Positions 17,782-27,630 of a stretch of DNA of 64,000 nucleotides are shown in pieces. Made by a program: the position numbers and the translations under genes. Within the stretch, counting starts at the first letter, position 1; each line of letters opens with the position of its first letter. The notes below the pieces were generated by a model, which ran no database searches, was not told the origin of the DNA, and saw only the letters and a list, made by a program, of their open reading frames with translations. The stretch is from Puniceibacterium antarcticum (GTDB taxonomy: Bacteria > Pseudomonadota > Alphaproteobacteria > Rhodobacterales > Rhodobacteraceae): positions 1 to 64,000 of the forward strand of contig NZ_AWWI01000060.1 of the NCBI RefSeq assembly GCF_002760615.1. Direction: 5' to 3'.

Positions 17782-19086
17782 TCAGTGCAGACTTTCCAGA
17801 CTGTCTGCATGGCGGTTCAGCGTGTCCTTCAACCGGGACAGGCTGTCGAGCTCGCGCGCGGCCAGCATGGGCATCATGCGCTGCATCACTTCGGCGGCCA
17901 GCTTGGCCTGCGCCAGACCGCCCCGCGCCAGCCCCTGGGACGTGCCGACACCGGTGCGCGCGGCCATCCCCCGCAGGCTGTGGTCCGCACGATCCCCGAA
18001 CAGCAGCGCCGAGAGCAGCACCAGATCAATCTGCGGGTTTTCCCATGACACGTTCGCCTGATGGCGCAGAAAGGCCATGCGCAGCGGGGCATTATGCGCG
18101 ACGATGACCGCACCACTGGCAAAGTCATGCAACTGCGCACAGGCATCGCGGGGGCCCATCTGCCCGTCCTCGGGCCGCTCTGTATCGTCGCCCGATGCCG
18201 GGGCAATGCGCAGATCCAGCGTCTCGCGGCGCAGAATATTCGCGCCAACCATGCGCACGGCGCCGATTTGCAAAAGGTCGTCGCGATGCGGCAGCAGCCC
18301 GGTGGTTTCGGTCGACAGGATCACATAAGTCAGCGCACTCAGGGGTGTTTCCTCGACCAGGTGACCATTCTGCGACGACAACAGGGCAAAATCATAGACC
18401 AGCGGGCCGGGATGTTCCGGGGGCGTGCGGCCTTCGGTCTTGTCCAGAATGACCAGCGCGTTGCCATCCTCCAGGGGGCGCATCCGCGCGTTGAGCGGAT
18501 CACCCTCACCACCGGCCTCGGTGGTGAACTGCACCTCCAGCCCGGTGCGCTGCATCTTGGCGCGTGCGCCCGCAAGGGTCCTGGCATTGAAATAGTCGCT
18601 CAGCTTGGCGCCAAGACGGGGCGCGCCGGACTTGGCCAGAAGATCCGCCGCGAGATTGTCGTAAAGCACGATCTGATCGCCCGCATTGACCACGAGCTTG
18701 GCCGATGGCATCTCGGCGATCAGCCGCGCCAGCTGCGATTTGTCAGAGTCAAGCAGGGCCATGGCGCGCGCCATCCGGCGCGTGTCCTGCTGCGCCATCT
18801 CTTCGGGGCCAAAGACCGGGGCAGGGTCGTGCGGACCCGCGGTGTCTGACTGCCGCTCAAGCGGTTTGGCGATGCGTTCGTCAAAATACAGCCAGACCGC
18901 GAAACACAGCAAGAGGATCGTTGCGGTCCCGAGCTGCGCCGCCAGGGTAAAACCGGCCTCGACGCCCTGATCGGCGATACGTGTGCCCACCATCCAGAGC
19001 ACGCCCCGCAACGCCGCCACAAGCGCCAAGGCGAGCACGGCAAAGCCCTGAAACACCCGAACCCGCAGAGTGCTGCGCCGGGTCAT
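17782..19086 (-). CDS. Membrane-anchored PAS/DnaQ-like protein with lost exonuclease residues
   Basis: 434 residues: two N-terminal membrane helices, a linker, a PAS-like region (about residues 125-225) and a C-terminal DnaQ-type domain. Homologous Rhodobacteraceae proteins are annotated as 3'-5' exonucleases. Here the DEDDh residues are mostly gone: motif I reads LSTETTGL (Asp to Ser258), motif II reads HNAPLRMAFL (Asp to Arg336), and motif III reads ARGGLAQAKLAAE (no His or Asp). Only the motif I Glu remains. The fold looks intact, so a non-catalytic binding or sensory role is likely. Confidence 0.75.
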   Translation of the reverse strand: MTRRSTLRVRVFQGFAVLALALVAALRGVLWMVGTRIADQGVEAGFTLAAQLGTATILLLCFAVWLYFDERIAKPLERQSDTAGPHDPAPVFGPEEMAQQDTRRMARAMALLDSDKSQLARLIAEMPSAKLVVNAGDQIVLYDNLAADLLAKSGAPRLGAKLSDYFNARTLAGARAKMQRTGLEVQFTTEAGGEGDPLNARMRPLEDGNALVILDKTEGRTPPEHPGPLVYDFALLSSQNGHLVEETPLSALTYVILSTETTGLLPHRDDLLQIGAVRMVGANILRRETLDLRIAPASGDDTERPEDGQMGPRDACAQLHDFASGAVIVAHNAPLRMAFLRHQANVSWENPQIDLVLLSALLFGDRADHSLRGMAARTGVGTSQGLARGGLAQAKLAAEVMQRMMPMLAARELDSLSRLKDTLNRHADSLESLH

Positions 19087-19429
19087 CGCGCAATACCCGT
19101 CAGGCACGGTCGCGCAAGGGGGATCACGGCAGCGCCGTCATAACCCTCGCCTGTCCAGGCCAGCCGGTTCGGAAACATCTGGAACTCTCTTTCATTGCGT
19201 CGGCCACTCAGGAACCCGCGTGGCGTGCGTCGCGCTATTTTGGGCAAGTTACGTCGCCGCGTCCATGCCTGATGCGCAAACCGGGTTCAATCTCTGATGG
19301 TAATTCTTCCAGTGCGCACAAAGCGCTACACCCTCGCCTGCGCGGGGTGACGATCTTTAGATCAGAGGAAACCAGCGCCCCCAAGGGAGGTTGCGCAAAC
19401 GCGCCCCCATGGGGGCGCGTTCATCTGGG
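19087..19429. other. Gene-free interval between the DnaQ-like gene and adk
   Basis: 343 bases without a convincing ORF. The only clear element is the perfect inverted repeat at 19398-19421 behind adk. The promoter of the DnaQ-like gene should lie at the left end, but no consensus boxes stand out. Confidence 0.6.
19398..19421 (-). terminator. adk terminator hairpin
   Basis: A perfect 11-bp inverted repeat, AACGCGCCCCC-AT-GGGGGCGCGTT, lies 9 bases past the adk stop. No strong T-run follows (TTTGCGC), so termination may be partial or the hairpin may mainly protect the mRNA end. Confidence 0.65.
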
Positions 19430-20116
19430 TCAGGCGCTGGTCTTCGCCACAACAGCGTCAAGCCGGGCCGCAACATCCTGTATCGCGTCCATCGCGGGCA
19501 CGCGATGCAGCGCACCACGGGCCTCGTAATAGGCGATCAGCGGCGCGGTCTGGGCATGATAGGCCTGCAGTCGGCTGCCGACCGTTTCCGCCGTGTCATC
19601 GGCGCGCCGTGTCATCTCGGTCCCGCTACAGGCGTCGCAAACGCCAATCTTCTGCGGGATCTTGAAGTGGTCGTGATACCCTTCGCCACAGCCCGCACAG
19701 GCGTAGCGGCCAGAGATGCGGTTGACCATCTCATTGTCATCCACATCCAGGCTGATCGCAGCGTCGATCTTCTGGTCGCGTTCGGCCAGCAGCTGATCCA
19801 GCGCTTCGGCCTGCGGCGTGGTGCGCGGAAAACCATCCAGGATCACGCCATGCACGATGTCGGGCGCGCCCAGACGTTCGCGCAGGATGGCGATGACGAT
19901 GTCATCACTGACCAGCCCGCCCGCATCCATCACCGCCTTGGCCTGCTTGCCGGCATCCGTACCCTTCTTGACAGCCGCACGCAGCAGATCACCGGTCGAC
20001 AGCTGAACCATGCCGAACTTTTCTTCCAGCATCCGCGCCTGTGTGCCCTTGCCGGCCCCGGGGGGGCCAAGCAGGATCAGGACAGGGGCGGCTACGGGTT
20101 TTGTCGTTCCATCCAT
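19430..20116 (-). CDS. adk: Adenylate kinase
   Basis: Interconverts ATP + AMP and 2 ADP. The Walker A loop GPPGAGKGT, the AMP site LSTGDLLRAA and LDGFPRTTPQA are all present. The LID has a four-Cys zinc site (CAGCGEGYHDHF ... CDACSG), the long zinc-binding form. 228 residues from the ATG at 20116, chosen because GGAGG lies 8 bases upstream; an ATG at 20122 is too close to that site. Adk re-uses the AMP that Acs releases, and the gene follows acs almost without a gap. Confidence 0.95.
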   Translation of the reverse strand: MDGTTKPVAAPVLILLGPPGAGKGTQARMLEEKFGMVQLSTGDLLRAAVKKGTDAGKQAKAVMDAGGLVSDDIVIAILRERLGAPDIVHGVILDGFPRTTPQAEALDQLLAERDQKIDAAISLDVDDNEMVNRISGRYACAGCGEGYHDHFKIPQKIGVCDACSGTEMTRRADDTAETVGSRLQAYHAQTAPLIAYYEARGALHRVPAMDAIQDVAARLDAVVAKTSA

Positions 20117-20121
20117 CGGCA

Positions 20122-22071
20122 TCACCTCCGGTTCATTCGGTTTTCGATGAGGTCATCCACCACATCAGGATCAGCAAGGGTCGAAGTGTCGCCAAGCGCA
20201 CCAAAGTCGTTTTCGGCGATCTTGCGCAGGATGCGGCGCATGATCTTGCCAGACCGGGTCTTGGGCAGGCCCGGTGCCCATTGGATCAGATCGGGCGAGG
20301 CGATGGGGCCGATTTCCTCGCGCACCCAGCCGCGCAATTCCTTGCGCAGATCCTCTGTGGCCTCGACCCCGTTCATCAGCGTCACATAGCAATAGATGCC
20401 CTGACCCTTGATCTCGTGCGGGTAACCCACAACCGCCGCCTCTGCGACGGATTCATGGGCCACCAGCGCGGATTCCACCTCGGCGGTGCCCATGCGGTGG
20501 CCAGAGACGTTGATCACGTCATCGACGCGCCCGGTGATCCAGTAATCGCCATCTTCGTCCCGGCGGCACCCATCGCCGGTAAAGTAGTAGCCTTTGTAAT
20601 CCGAAAAATAGGTTTTTTCGAAGCGGTCATGATCTTCCCAGACCGTGCGCATCTGTCCCGGCCAGCTGTCCTTGATGGCCAGCACGCCTTCGGTGGGCGA
20701 TTCGTGGATTTCGGCGCCGGTTGTCGGCTCCAGCACAACGGGCTGCACGCCAAAGAACGGCTTCATCGCCGCCCCCGGTTTCGTCGCATGGGCGCCGGGC
20801 AGGGGCGTCATCAGATGGCCGCCGGTTTCGGTCTGCCACCAGGTGTCGACGATCGGGCAGCGCCCGCCGCCGACCACGTCATTGTACCAGTTCCAGGCCT
20901 CGGGGTTGATCGGCTCTCCCACGGTGCCCAGCAGGCGCAGGGACGACAGATCACATTTGGTGACGAATTCCTTGCCCTGACCCATCAGCGCGCGGATGGC
21001 GGTGGGGGCAGTGTAGAACTGGTTCACCTTGTGCTTTTCGCAGACCTGCCAGAACCGGCTGGCGTCGGGCCAGGTCGGCACCCCTTCGAACATCAGGGTT
21101 GTCGCGCCGTTGGCCAGCGGGCCGTAGATGATATAGCTGTGCCCGGTGACCCAGCCCACATCGGCGGAACACCAGAACACGTCACCTTCGTGATAATCAA
21201 AGGTGATCTCATGTGTCATCGCGGCGTAAACCAGATATCCGCCGCTTGAGTGGACAACCCCCTTGGGCTGTCCGGTCGAACCAGAGGTGTACAGGATGAA
21301 CAGCGGATCTTCGGCATTCACCTCGACAGGGTCGAATGTGGTTGCAGCCTCTTTCGCCAGCGCGGTGTAGTCATAATCATGCTCTGCGGTCCAGGTGGTC
21401 TGCCCCCCGGTGCGCTTGACCACAAGGCATTTCACCTTGTCGCTTGTGTGCAGCAGCGCCTTGTCGGCATTGGTTTTCAGCGCGGTCTTGCGGCCACCCC
21501 GCGGCGCCTCGTCCGCGGTGATCAGAACCTTTGCGCCGCTGCCGTTGATGCGCGAGGCCAGCGCGTCGGGCGAAAATCCGGCAAAGACGATGGAATGGAT
21601 CGCGCCGATGCGCGCGCAGGCCAGCATGGCATAAGCCGCCTCGGGGATCATCGGCATATACAGCACGACGCGGTCGCCCTTTTTCACCCCCATATCGCTC
21701 AGCACATTGGCCATGCGGCAGGTGTTGTCGTGCAACTCCTGATAGGTGATGTGCTGTGCGGCCTCTTTGGGATCATCGGGTTCCCAGATGATCGCGGTCT
21801 GATCGGCGCGGCTGGCAAGGTGACGATCGATGCAGTTGGCCGACACGTTCAGCGTGCCATCGGCAAACCAGTTGATCTTGACCTGACCCAGCGTGAAATC
21901 CGTGTCCTTCACCTGAGTGTAGGGCTTGATCCAGTCGATCCGCTTGCCGTGCTCGCCCCAGAACTTGACGGGATCTGCGACACTGGCCGCGTACATCTCG
22001 TCATATTTCGCCGCGTCAATATGGGCGGCTCTGACCAGCTCTTCAGCGGGGGGATAGGTTTTGTCTAACAT
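20122..22071 (-). CDS. acs: Acetyl-CoA synthetase (AMP-forming)
   Basis: Activates acetate to acetyl-CoA through acetyl-AMP. Family motifs: the ATP loop [12 protein letters not shown], the [10 protein letters not shown] segment, [18 protein letters not shown], and the C-terminal [15 protein letters not shown], whose Lys is acetylated by Pat in homologues. 649 residues from the ATG at 22071, which has GGAGGAG 8 bases upstream. It lies between livF and adk on one strand, with a hairpin separating it from livF, so it may have its own promoter. Confidence 0.96.
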   Translation of the reverse strand: MLDKTYPPAEELVRAAHIDAAKYDEMYAASVADPVKFWGEHGKRIDWIKPYTQVKDTDFTLGQVKINWFADGTLNVSANCIDRHLASRADQTAIIWEPDDPKEAAQHITYQELHDNTCRMANVLSDMGVKKGDRVVLYMPMIPEAAYAMLACARIGAIHSIVFAGFSPDALASRINGSGAKVLITADEAPRGGRKTALKTNADKALLHTSDKVKCLVVKRTGGQTTWTAEHDYDYTALAKEAATTFDPVEVNAEDPLFILYTSGSTGQPKGVVHSSGGYLVYAAMTHEITFDYHEGDVFWCSADVGWVTGHSYIIYGPLANGATTLMFEGVPTWPDASRFWQVCEKHKVNQFYTAPTAIRALMGQGKEFVTKCDLSSLRLLGTVGEPINPEAWNWYNDVVGGGRCPIVDTWWQTETGGHLMTPLPGAHATKPGAAMKPFFGVQPVVLEPTTGAEIHESPTEGVLAIKDSWPGQMRTVWEDHDRFEKTYFSDYKGYYFTGDGCRRDEDGDYWITGRVDDVINVSGHRMGTAEVESALVAHESVAEAAVVGYPHEIKGQGIYCYVTLMNGVEATEDLRKELRGWVREEIGPIASPDLIQWAPGLPKTRSGKIMRRILRKIAENDFGALGDTSTLADPDVVDDLIENRMNRR

Positions 22072-22107
22072 GGTATGCTCCTCCAATTAGGGGGCAGGGA
22101 AAACCGA

Positions 22108-22149
22108 CCGGCCCCCGAATGCAAGACGCCTTTGGTCCTAGGGGGCCGG
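22108..22149 (-). terminator. Hairpin between livF and acs
   Basis: A perfect 9-bp stem, CCGGCCCCC (22108-22116) with GGGGGCCGG (22141-22149), and TCGGTTTTCC beyond it on the minus strand. It may end or attenuate transcription of the liv genes before acs. Confidence 0.6.
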
Positions 22150-22158
22150 AATTTGGCT

Positions 22159-22914
22159 TCAGATGGCAAGATATTCGGCGCGAAGCTGTTCGTTTTCAAG
22201 AACTTCGGCGGCGGTGCCGTCAAAGACAATAGAGCCGGTGTCCAGGATCACCGCACGGTCGGCCAGTTGCAGCGCCCGCACGGCGTTCTGCTCGACAATG
22301 ATCGTGGTCATGCCCTGCTCTTTGACAATGCGCAGGGTCTTTTCGATCTCGTCCACGATGACCGGGGCAAGACCTTCGTAGGGTTCGTCCAGCAGCAGCA
22401 CCTTGATATCGCGTGCCAAAGCCCTGGCAATGGCAAGCATCTGCTGCTCGCCGCCCGACAGGGTCACGCCCTCCTGCTTGCGCCGCTCACCCAGACGCGG
22501 GAACAGCTCGTACAACCGCTCCAGCGACCAGCCGATGGGCGGGGCAATCTGAGCCAGCTGCAGATTTTCCTCGACCGTGAGGCCGGCAATGATGCGCCGG
22601 TCTTCGGGGACCAGACCAAGACCCGCCATCGACGCCTGATAGGAACTCATCAGGTGCAGCGGCTGGTGATCCAGCCAGATTTCGCCCTTGTTCACCTGTG
22701 GATTGGCCAGCCGCGCGATGGACCGCAGGGTGGTGGTTTTCCCCGCTCCGTTGCGCCCCAGCAGGGCAAGGATTTCGCCCTCGTGGACGTTAAAGCTCAC
22801 GCCCTGAACGATGTAGCTTTCGCCGTAATAGGCGTGAATGTCCCAGACCGACAGAAAGGCCGGAGCGGTTTCCGCCTTGTTGCCGTGCTTGGAAAAGTCG
22901 GGTTTGACGTTCAT
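22159..22914 (-). CDS. livF: Branched-chain amino acid-type ABC transporter, ATP-binding protein LivF
   Basis: 251 residues with Walker A GRNGAGKTTT, signature LSGGEQQMLAIARAL and Walker B VLLLDEPYEGLAP, then the switch His in the IIVEQN region (Gln-Asn form, typical of LivF). It powers uptake with LivG at the inner membrane. The N-terminus has about 20 extra residues before the ABC fold. Part of a five-gene unit with livJ, livH, livM and livG. Confidence 0.92.
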   Translation of the reverse strand: MNVKPDFSKHGNKAETAPAFLSVWDIHAYYGESYIVQGVSFNVHEGEILALLGRNGAGKTTTLRSIARLANPQVNKGEIWLDHQPLHLMSSYQASMAGLGLVPEDRRIIAGLTVEENLQLAQIAPPIGWSLERLYELFPRLGERRKQEGVTLSGGEQQMLAIARALARDIKVLLLDEPYEGLAPVIVDEIEKTLRIVKEQGMTTIIVEQNAVRALQLADRAVILDTGSIVFDGTAAEVLENEQLRAEYLAI

Positions 22915-22928
22915 TTTGTGTCCTCCCT

Positions 22929-23684
22929 TCAGGCCGACTCGCCCAGATACGCTTCGCGTACCTTGGGGTGGCCCTTGATTTTATCCGGCGTGTCCTCGAC
23001 CAGCGGCGTGCCCTGGGCCAGAACGGTGATCCGGTCGGCCAGCGAAAACACCACATGCATGTCATGTTCGATGATGCACATGGTGATGTTGCCGCGCGCC
23101 TTGATATCCTTCAGCAGGTCGATGGTGTTGTTGGTATCGGCGCGCGCCATGCCGGCGGTCGGCTCGTCCAGCAGCAAAAGGCGTGGCTCCTGCACCAGAC
23201 ACATGGCCATTTCCAGCCGCCGCTTGTCCCCGCGCGACATCGATGCTGCGTGCATGTTGCGCTTGTCCAGCATCTTGACCTCGCTCAGCATCTCCTCGGC
23301 CCGGGCGCGCAGCTTCTTCTCGCCCAGCACGGACGCAAAGGCGTGCATCCGGAACGATCCGTCCCGCTTGGCCAGACACGGGATCATCATGTTTTCCATC
23401 ACCGTCAGATCGCCAAAGATTTCGGGTGTCTGGAAAACGCGGGAAATGCCCATCTGGTTGATCTCGTAAGGCTTGCGCCCCAGAACCGACTGACCGGCGA
23501 ACATCACCGACCCGGTGTCGGGGATAAGCTTGCCCACCAGACAGTTGAGCAGGGTGGATTTGCCTGCACCGTTCGGGCCGATGATCGCATGCACGGTGTT
23601 GTCCGCGACCGAGAGGTTGACGTTGCCCAGGGCCTGGAGGCCGCCGAAGCGCTTGTTGACGTCTTTGACTTCAAGAATGCCCAT
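22929..23684 (-). CDS. livG: Branched-chain amino acid-type ABC transporter, ATP-binding protein LivG
   Basis: 251 residues with Walker A GPNGAGKSTL, signature SMSRGDKRRLEMAMCL (a variant of the usual LSGGQQ, as often in this subgroup), Walker B LLLLDEPTAGMA and switch His in CIIEHDMHVV. It starts 12 bases after livM. The weak signature sequence is notable but the other ATPase motifs are intact. Confidence 0.92.
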   Translation of the reverse strand: MGILEVKDVNKRFGGLQALGNVNLSVADNTVHAIIGPNGAGKSTLLNCLVGKLIPDTGSVMFAGQSVLGRKPYEINQMGISRVFQTPEIFGDLTVMENMMIPCLAKRDGSFRMHAFASVLGEKKLRARAEEMLSEVKMLDKRNMHAASMSRGDKRRLEMAMCLVQEPRLLLLDEPTAGMARADTNNTIDLLKDIKARGNITMCIIEHDMHVVFSLADRITVLAQGTPLVEDTPDKIKGHPKVREAYLGESA

Positions 23685-23696
23685 TGACGTGCCTCC

Positions 23697-24899
23697 TTAT
23701 TCTGCGGGTTTCGTTGCGGTGGACGAACGGTGGCCAGCGGCTTTCTTGCGGCGGAACAGTTTGCCGATCTTCTGGCCGCCCTGAACAAGACCACCGGGCA
23801 GAAAGATCACCACAGCCATGAACATCAGGCCCAGCGTCAGCGACCAGCCCTTGCCCACAAAGGGATGGACGAGTGTGACCATCAGATCCTCAAGCCCGTC
23901 GGGCAGGAACGAGAACCAGCTGTGCAGCACGTTGTCGTTGATCTTGGAGAAGATGTTTTCGAAATACTTGATGAATCCCGCGCCCAGAACGGGGCCGATC
24001 AGTGTGCCCGCACCGCCAAGGATGGTCATCAGAACCACCTCACCCGACGCCGTCCACTGCATCCGCTCGGCACCGGCCAGCGGGTCCATCGCGGCCAGCA
24101 GCCCACCGGCCAGACCGGCATACATGCCCGAGATCACAAAGGCCGCCAGAGTGTAGGGCCGCGCGTTCAGGCCGGTATAGCTCATCCGCTGCTGGTTGGA
24201 TTTCACCGCCCGCAGCATCAGACCAAAGGGAGAGCGGAAGATGCGGATCGAGATGTAAAAGGCCAGCAGCATCAGCAGGGCGCAAAGGTAGTAACCCGCG
24301 TTGAACTGAAACAGCCAGGGCCCGACATGCATTTCATAGGTGGACCGCATTTCAAGCCCGAACAGCGAGGTGACCGGGATGCCGCCATCTGCGGAGACCG
24401 AGGTGCCAAGGATGCGCGGATCGTTCAGCGACAGCTGCAGGCCGGTTTCGCCGTTGGTGATCGGCGTCAGCACCGAATAGGCCAGCGCGAATGACATCTG
24501 CGCAAAGGCCAGGGTGAGGATCGAAAAGTAGATGCCCGATCGGCGCAGGCTGACAAAGCCGATGATCAGCGCGAACACACCGGCGACAATGACCGACAGT
24601 ATGATGGCCGGGATGACGTTCATGCTGAGCAGCTTGAACATCCACACGGCCGAGTAGGAGCCGACCCCCAGAAAGGCCGCGTGGCCAAAGCTGAGATACC
24701 CGGTCAGGCCGAACAGGATGTTGAACCCGATGGCAAAGATGCCGAAGATCACGAACCGCTGCATGAGGTCCGGATAACCCGCGTTGAACTGCGCCATGGC
24801 GGAGTCGGTGGGAAACGGGTTGAGGATGAAGGGTGCGCACATCGTCAGAACGGCGACGATCAGCAGCAGGGTGGTGTCTTTTTTCTCGATTGCGAACAT
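23697..24899 (-). CDS. livM: Branched-chain amino acid-type ABC transporter permease LivM
   Basis: 400 residues with about nine to ten hydrophobic segments. The family hallmark [25 protein letters not shown] is split over the second and third helices, and [17 protein letters not shown] lies near the C-terminus. It forms the channel with LivH. The long loop between residues 165 and 215 is larger than in E. coli LivM. Four bases separate it from livH. Confidence 0.92.
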   Translation of the reverse strand: MFAIEKKDTTLLLIVAVLTMCAPFILNPFPTDSAMAQFNAGYPDLMQRFVIFGIFAIGFNILFGLTGYLSFGHAAFLGVGSYSAVWMFKLLSMNVIPAIILSVIVAGVFALIIGFVSLRRSGIYFSILTLAFAQMSFALAYSVLTPITNGETGLQLSLNDPRILGTSVSADGGIPVTSLFGLEMRSTYEMHVGPWLFQFNAGYYLCALLMLLAFYISIRIFRSPFGLMLRAVKSNQQRMSYTGLNARPYTLAAFVISGMYAGLAGGLLAAMDPLAGAERMQWTASGEVVLMTILGGAGTLIGPVLGAGFIKYFENIFSKINDNVLHSWFSFLPDGLEDLMVTLVHPFVGKGWSLTLGLMFMAVVIFLPGGLVQGGQKIGKLFRRKKAAGHRSSTATKPAE

Positions 24900-24903
24900 G
24901 GTC

Positions 24904-25935
24904 TTACTCCTCCATCACGCCTTTGCGGCCCATCAGGCCACGGGGGCGGGTCAGCAATACGATGATCGCGACGACATAGATGATGATCTGGTTGATACCG
25001 GGGATCAGGTCGATGATCTGGGTCATGGACGCAAAGGATTCGAGGATCCCCAGCAGAAAGCCCGCCAACACCGCGCCGGGCAGCGACCCCATGCCACCGA
25101 CCACGACCACCACGAAGGACAGCACAAGGAAATCCATCCCCATGTGATAGTTGGGCGCGTTGATCGGCGCATACATCACCCCCGCCAGCCCCGCGACAGC
25201 TGCGGCAAGGCCGAACATGATGGTAAAGCGTTTGTCGATGTTGATGCCCAGCAGGCCCACCGTCTCACGGTCAGCCATGCCCGCACGGACGACCATGCCA
25301 AAGGTGGTGAACTGCAGAAAGGCAAAGACCGCGCTGATGATGACGGCAGCAAAGCCGAAATACACAAGGCGCCAGTAGGGATAGATGATCACGTTGGGAT
25401 CAAAGCCCAGCAGGGTGCCAAAGTCGAACGATCCACGGAACATTTCGGGCGCACCGGTCTGGATCGGGTTGGCACCGTAGTAATATTTGATGACCTCCTG
25501 CAGCACGATGGCGAGGCCAAAGGTCACCAGAATCTGGTCCGCATGGGGGCGCTTGTAGAAATGCTTGATCAGGCCCCGCTCCATGATGAACCCGATGGCG
25601 ATCATGATGGGAATGGCAAAGAAAATGGCCAGCGGCACCGACCAGTCGATGATGCCGTTGCCAACCTCGGCTCCGAACCAGTGCACCACATAGGGCGTGT
25701 CAAAGGTCGACGGATTGCCGAGGAAGTCAGTCTTGCTCGGATCGACCGTCTGAAAGCTGATCGACAGGATCCGTTGCAAGGTGACGGCGCAGAACGATCC
25801 GATCATAAAGAGCGCGCCGTGGGCAAAGTTCACCACGCCCAGCGTGCCAAAGATCAGTGTCAGACCCAGCGCGATCAGCGCATAGGCCGAGCCTTTGTCG
25901 AGGCCGTTCAGGATTTGCAGAATAATGGCGTCCAT
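24904..25935 (-). CDS. livH: Branched-chain amino acid-type ABC transporter permease LivH
   Basis: 343 residues. The N-terminus [20 protein letters not shown] and the [21 protein letters not shown] motif are the LivH signature; [17 protein letters not shown] is near the C-terminus. About eight membrane helices. The start is the ATG at 25935; the upstream open frame crosses two hairpins and is not coding. Some relatives transport urea or short-chain amides, so the substrate is open. Confidence 0.92.
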   Translation of the reverse strand: MDAIILQILNGLDKGSAYALIALGLTLIFGTLGVVNFAHGALFMIGSFCAVTLQRILSISFQTVDPSKTDFLGNPSTFDTPYVVHWFGAEVGNGIIDWSVPLAIFFAIPIMIAIGFIMERGLIKHFYKRPHADQILVTFGLAIVLQEVIKYYYGANPIQTGAPEMFRGSFDFGTLLGFDPNVIIYPYWRLVYFGFAAVIISAVFAFLQFTTFGMVVRAGMADRETVGLLGINIDKRFTIMFGLAAAVAGLAGVMYAPINAPNYHMGMDFLVLSFVVVVVGGMGSLPGAVLAGFLLGILESFASMTQIIDLIPGINQIIIYVVAIIVLLTRPRGLMGRKGVMEE

Positions 25936-25970
25936 GGTCCCACCCTTTGACGTTGTGTGATGTGGGGAAA

Positions 25971-26029
25971 CACCCCGCCCCAATGGGGCAGGGTGCAGGA
26001 AAGCCGGTCGTGCGAGTGCTGCACGACCG
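25971..26029 (-). terminator. Tandem hairpins between livJ and livH
   Basis: CACCCCGCCCC-AAT-GGGGCAGGGTG (25971-25995) and CGGTCGTGC-N7-GCACGACCG (26005-26029). Paired stem-loops between a binding-protein gene and its permease genes usually give partial termination or mRNA protection, letting the binding protein be made in excess. Confidence 0.7.
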
Positions 26030-26044
26030 ATAGGTGGCGTAGGG

Positions 26045-27409
26045 TTACGCGCCCGGGTTGCAGGCGCCCAGAGCACCACCAGCGAACATGGGGTGGTCGG
26101 GGGCGTACGTGACCTGTTCGGTCGGGGTCACTTCGACGATTTCCACCAGGTGGAATTCATCCTCGGGGTTCTCTGCGCCTTTCACGACCAGCACATCCTT
26201 GAAGCACTGGTGATCGTCGGCACGGTAGAGGGTCGGACCGTTGCCCAGCCCGTCGAATTCGAAACCGGCAAGGGCTTCGCCGATGGCGCAAGGGTTGAAC
26301 GTACCGGCCCGGGCCGCAGCATCCGCATAAAGCAGCGTCTGCGCATAGCAGGTCTGAGCGGCCTGTGACGGCGGGAAGCCATACTTGTTGCCAAAGGACT
26401 GCACAAAGGCATTGGTGCCTGTGTAGCGCGCGCCCATCTGACTTTCGACTTTCCAGTCCCAATTCTGCGACCCGACGATGCCCTTGATGTTGGCACCGGC
26501 ACCCTTGGCCATCAGCTCGGAATAGAGCGGCACGATGATTTCGAAGTTCTTGCCGTTCACCTGCTTGTCACGCAGACCGAACTGAACCGCGTTGGTCAGC
26601 GAGTTGACCATGTTTCCGCCGTAGTGGTTCAGGACCAGAACATCTGCGCCGGAATTCAGAACGGGCGTGATATAGGCCGAAAAATCCGTCGCGGCGAGCG
26701 GGGTGAGCACGTTGTTCACTGTGGTCCAGCCCAAAGCTTCGGTCGCGGCCTGGATCGATTCCTGCTGCGTCCAGCCCCAGGTGTAGTCAGCGGTCAGGTG
26801 ATAGGCTGCCCGATCCGAACCATAGAGCTGCTTGAGCACAGGCGCGAGAGCGGCCGCAGACATATAGGCGTTGAAGAAGTGACGAAAACCGTTCGCCTTC
26901 TTGTCCTTGCCAGTGGTGTCGTTGGAATGGGTCAGACCCGCCATGAACACGACGCCAGCTTCCTGACACAGACCCTGCACGGCAACCGCCACGCCTGAGG
27001 AGGAGCCGCCGGAAATCATGATGGCGCCGTCTTTTTCGATCATCGACTTGGCCGATGCGCGGGCTGCGTCCGATTTGGTCTGTGTGTCGCCGCTCACATA
27101 AGCGACCTTCTTGCCGAGGATACCGGTGCCGTCGAGCACTTTTGACGAAAAGGTCGATAGCATCCCGCCGTCGCCTTCACCATTCAGGTGTTCAACCGCG
27201 AGTTCGAAGGCGCGCAGCTCGTCCGCACCTTCGTCGGCATAGGGGCCAGACTGCGGAACGTTGAAACCCAAAGTGACGGTGTCACCGTTCGGCGCGTTGG
27301 TGTAACCAGATTGTGTTTGCGCCGACAGATACGTCGGCATCGCAAGACCTGCGCCGGCGATTGCGCCGGTCTTGATCACGCCACGGCGTGTCAGGTTCAT
27401 TTTGGACAT
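26045..27409 (-). CDS. Liv-type ABC transporter substrate-binding protein
   Basis: 454 residues of the type I periplasmic binding fold. The N-terminus NLTRRGVIKTGAIAGAG is a Tat-type signal (twin Arg, hydrophobic stretch, cleavage near YLSAQ), so it is probably exported folded. VTLGFNVPQSGPYADEGADEL, MISGGSSSGVAVAVQ and VNQ-like later strands follow the LivJ/AmiC pattern. Start at 27409, with GGGAGG about 8 bases upstream. Next to acs and a RamB-like regulator, its ligand may be something broken down to acetate; this is inference. Confidence 0.85.
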   Translation of the reverse strand: MSKMNLTRRGVIKTGAIAGAGLAMPTYLSAQTQSGYTNAPNGDTVTLGFNVPQSGPYADEGADELRAFELAVEHLNGEGDGGMLSTFSSKVLDGTGILGKKVAYVSGDTQTKSDAARASAKSMIEKDGAIMISGGSSSGVAVAVQGLCQEAGVVFMAGLTHSNDTTGKDKKANGFRHFFNAYMSAAALAPVLKQLYGSDRAAYHLTADYTWGWTQQESIQAATEALGWTTVNNVLTPLAATDFSAYITPVLNSGADVLVLNHYGGNMVNSLTNAVQFGLRDKQVNGKNFEIIVPLYSELMAKGAGANIKGIVGSQNWDWKVESQMGARYTGTNAFVQSFGNKYGFPPSQAAQTCYAQTLLYADAAARAGTFNPCAIGEALAGFEFDGLGNGPTLYRADDHQCFKDVLVVKGAENPEDEFHLVEIVEVTPTEQVTYAPDHPMFAGGALGACNPGA

Positions 27410-27503
27410 TAGCATCCTCCCATGTGGTGAATTGCGAAAGCGGGCTCCTCTTCCCTCAGTCGCGTGCACCGTTCCGTGCAAATTCACTATGCGGTGAAGA
27501 CCG

Positions 27504-27589
27504 AAAATTTCGCAACAACTGCTTTGAATACATGGAAAATTTTGTAAAGTAATGAACAGCATTACGTTATGTTCTGTAAATAACGTTAT
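27504..27589. promoter_or_regulatory. Regulatory region between livJ and the RamB-like gene
   Basis: Two direct repeats AAAATTTYGYAA (27504-27515 and 27536-27547, 32 bp apart) resemble the RamB box AAAACTTTGCAAA. Closer to the regulator gene are the perfect palindrome ATAACGTTAT (27580-27589) and a one-mismatch copy ATTACGTTAT (27561-27570), 19 bp apart. All fit control of both divergent units. Confidence 0.55.
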
Positions 27590-27630
27590 ATTGCGGTGCA
27601 GAAAGACATTGAAAGCGAAGGAAATTCCCA

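Noticed and set aside
22929-23684. livG as a broken ATPase because of its SMSRGDKRRLE signature
   Set aside because: Walker A, Walker B and the switch His are intact, and variant signatures are common in LivG subgroups, so it is not called defective.
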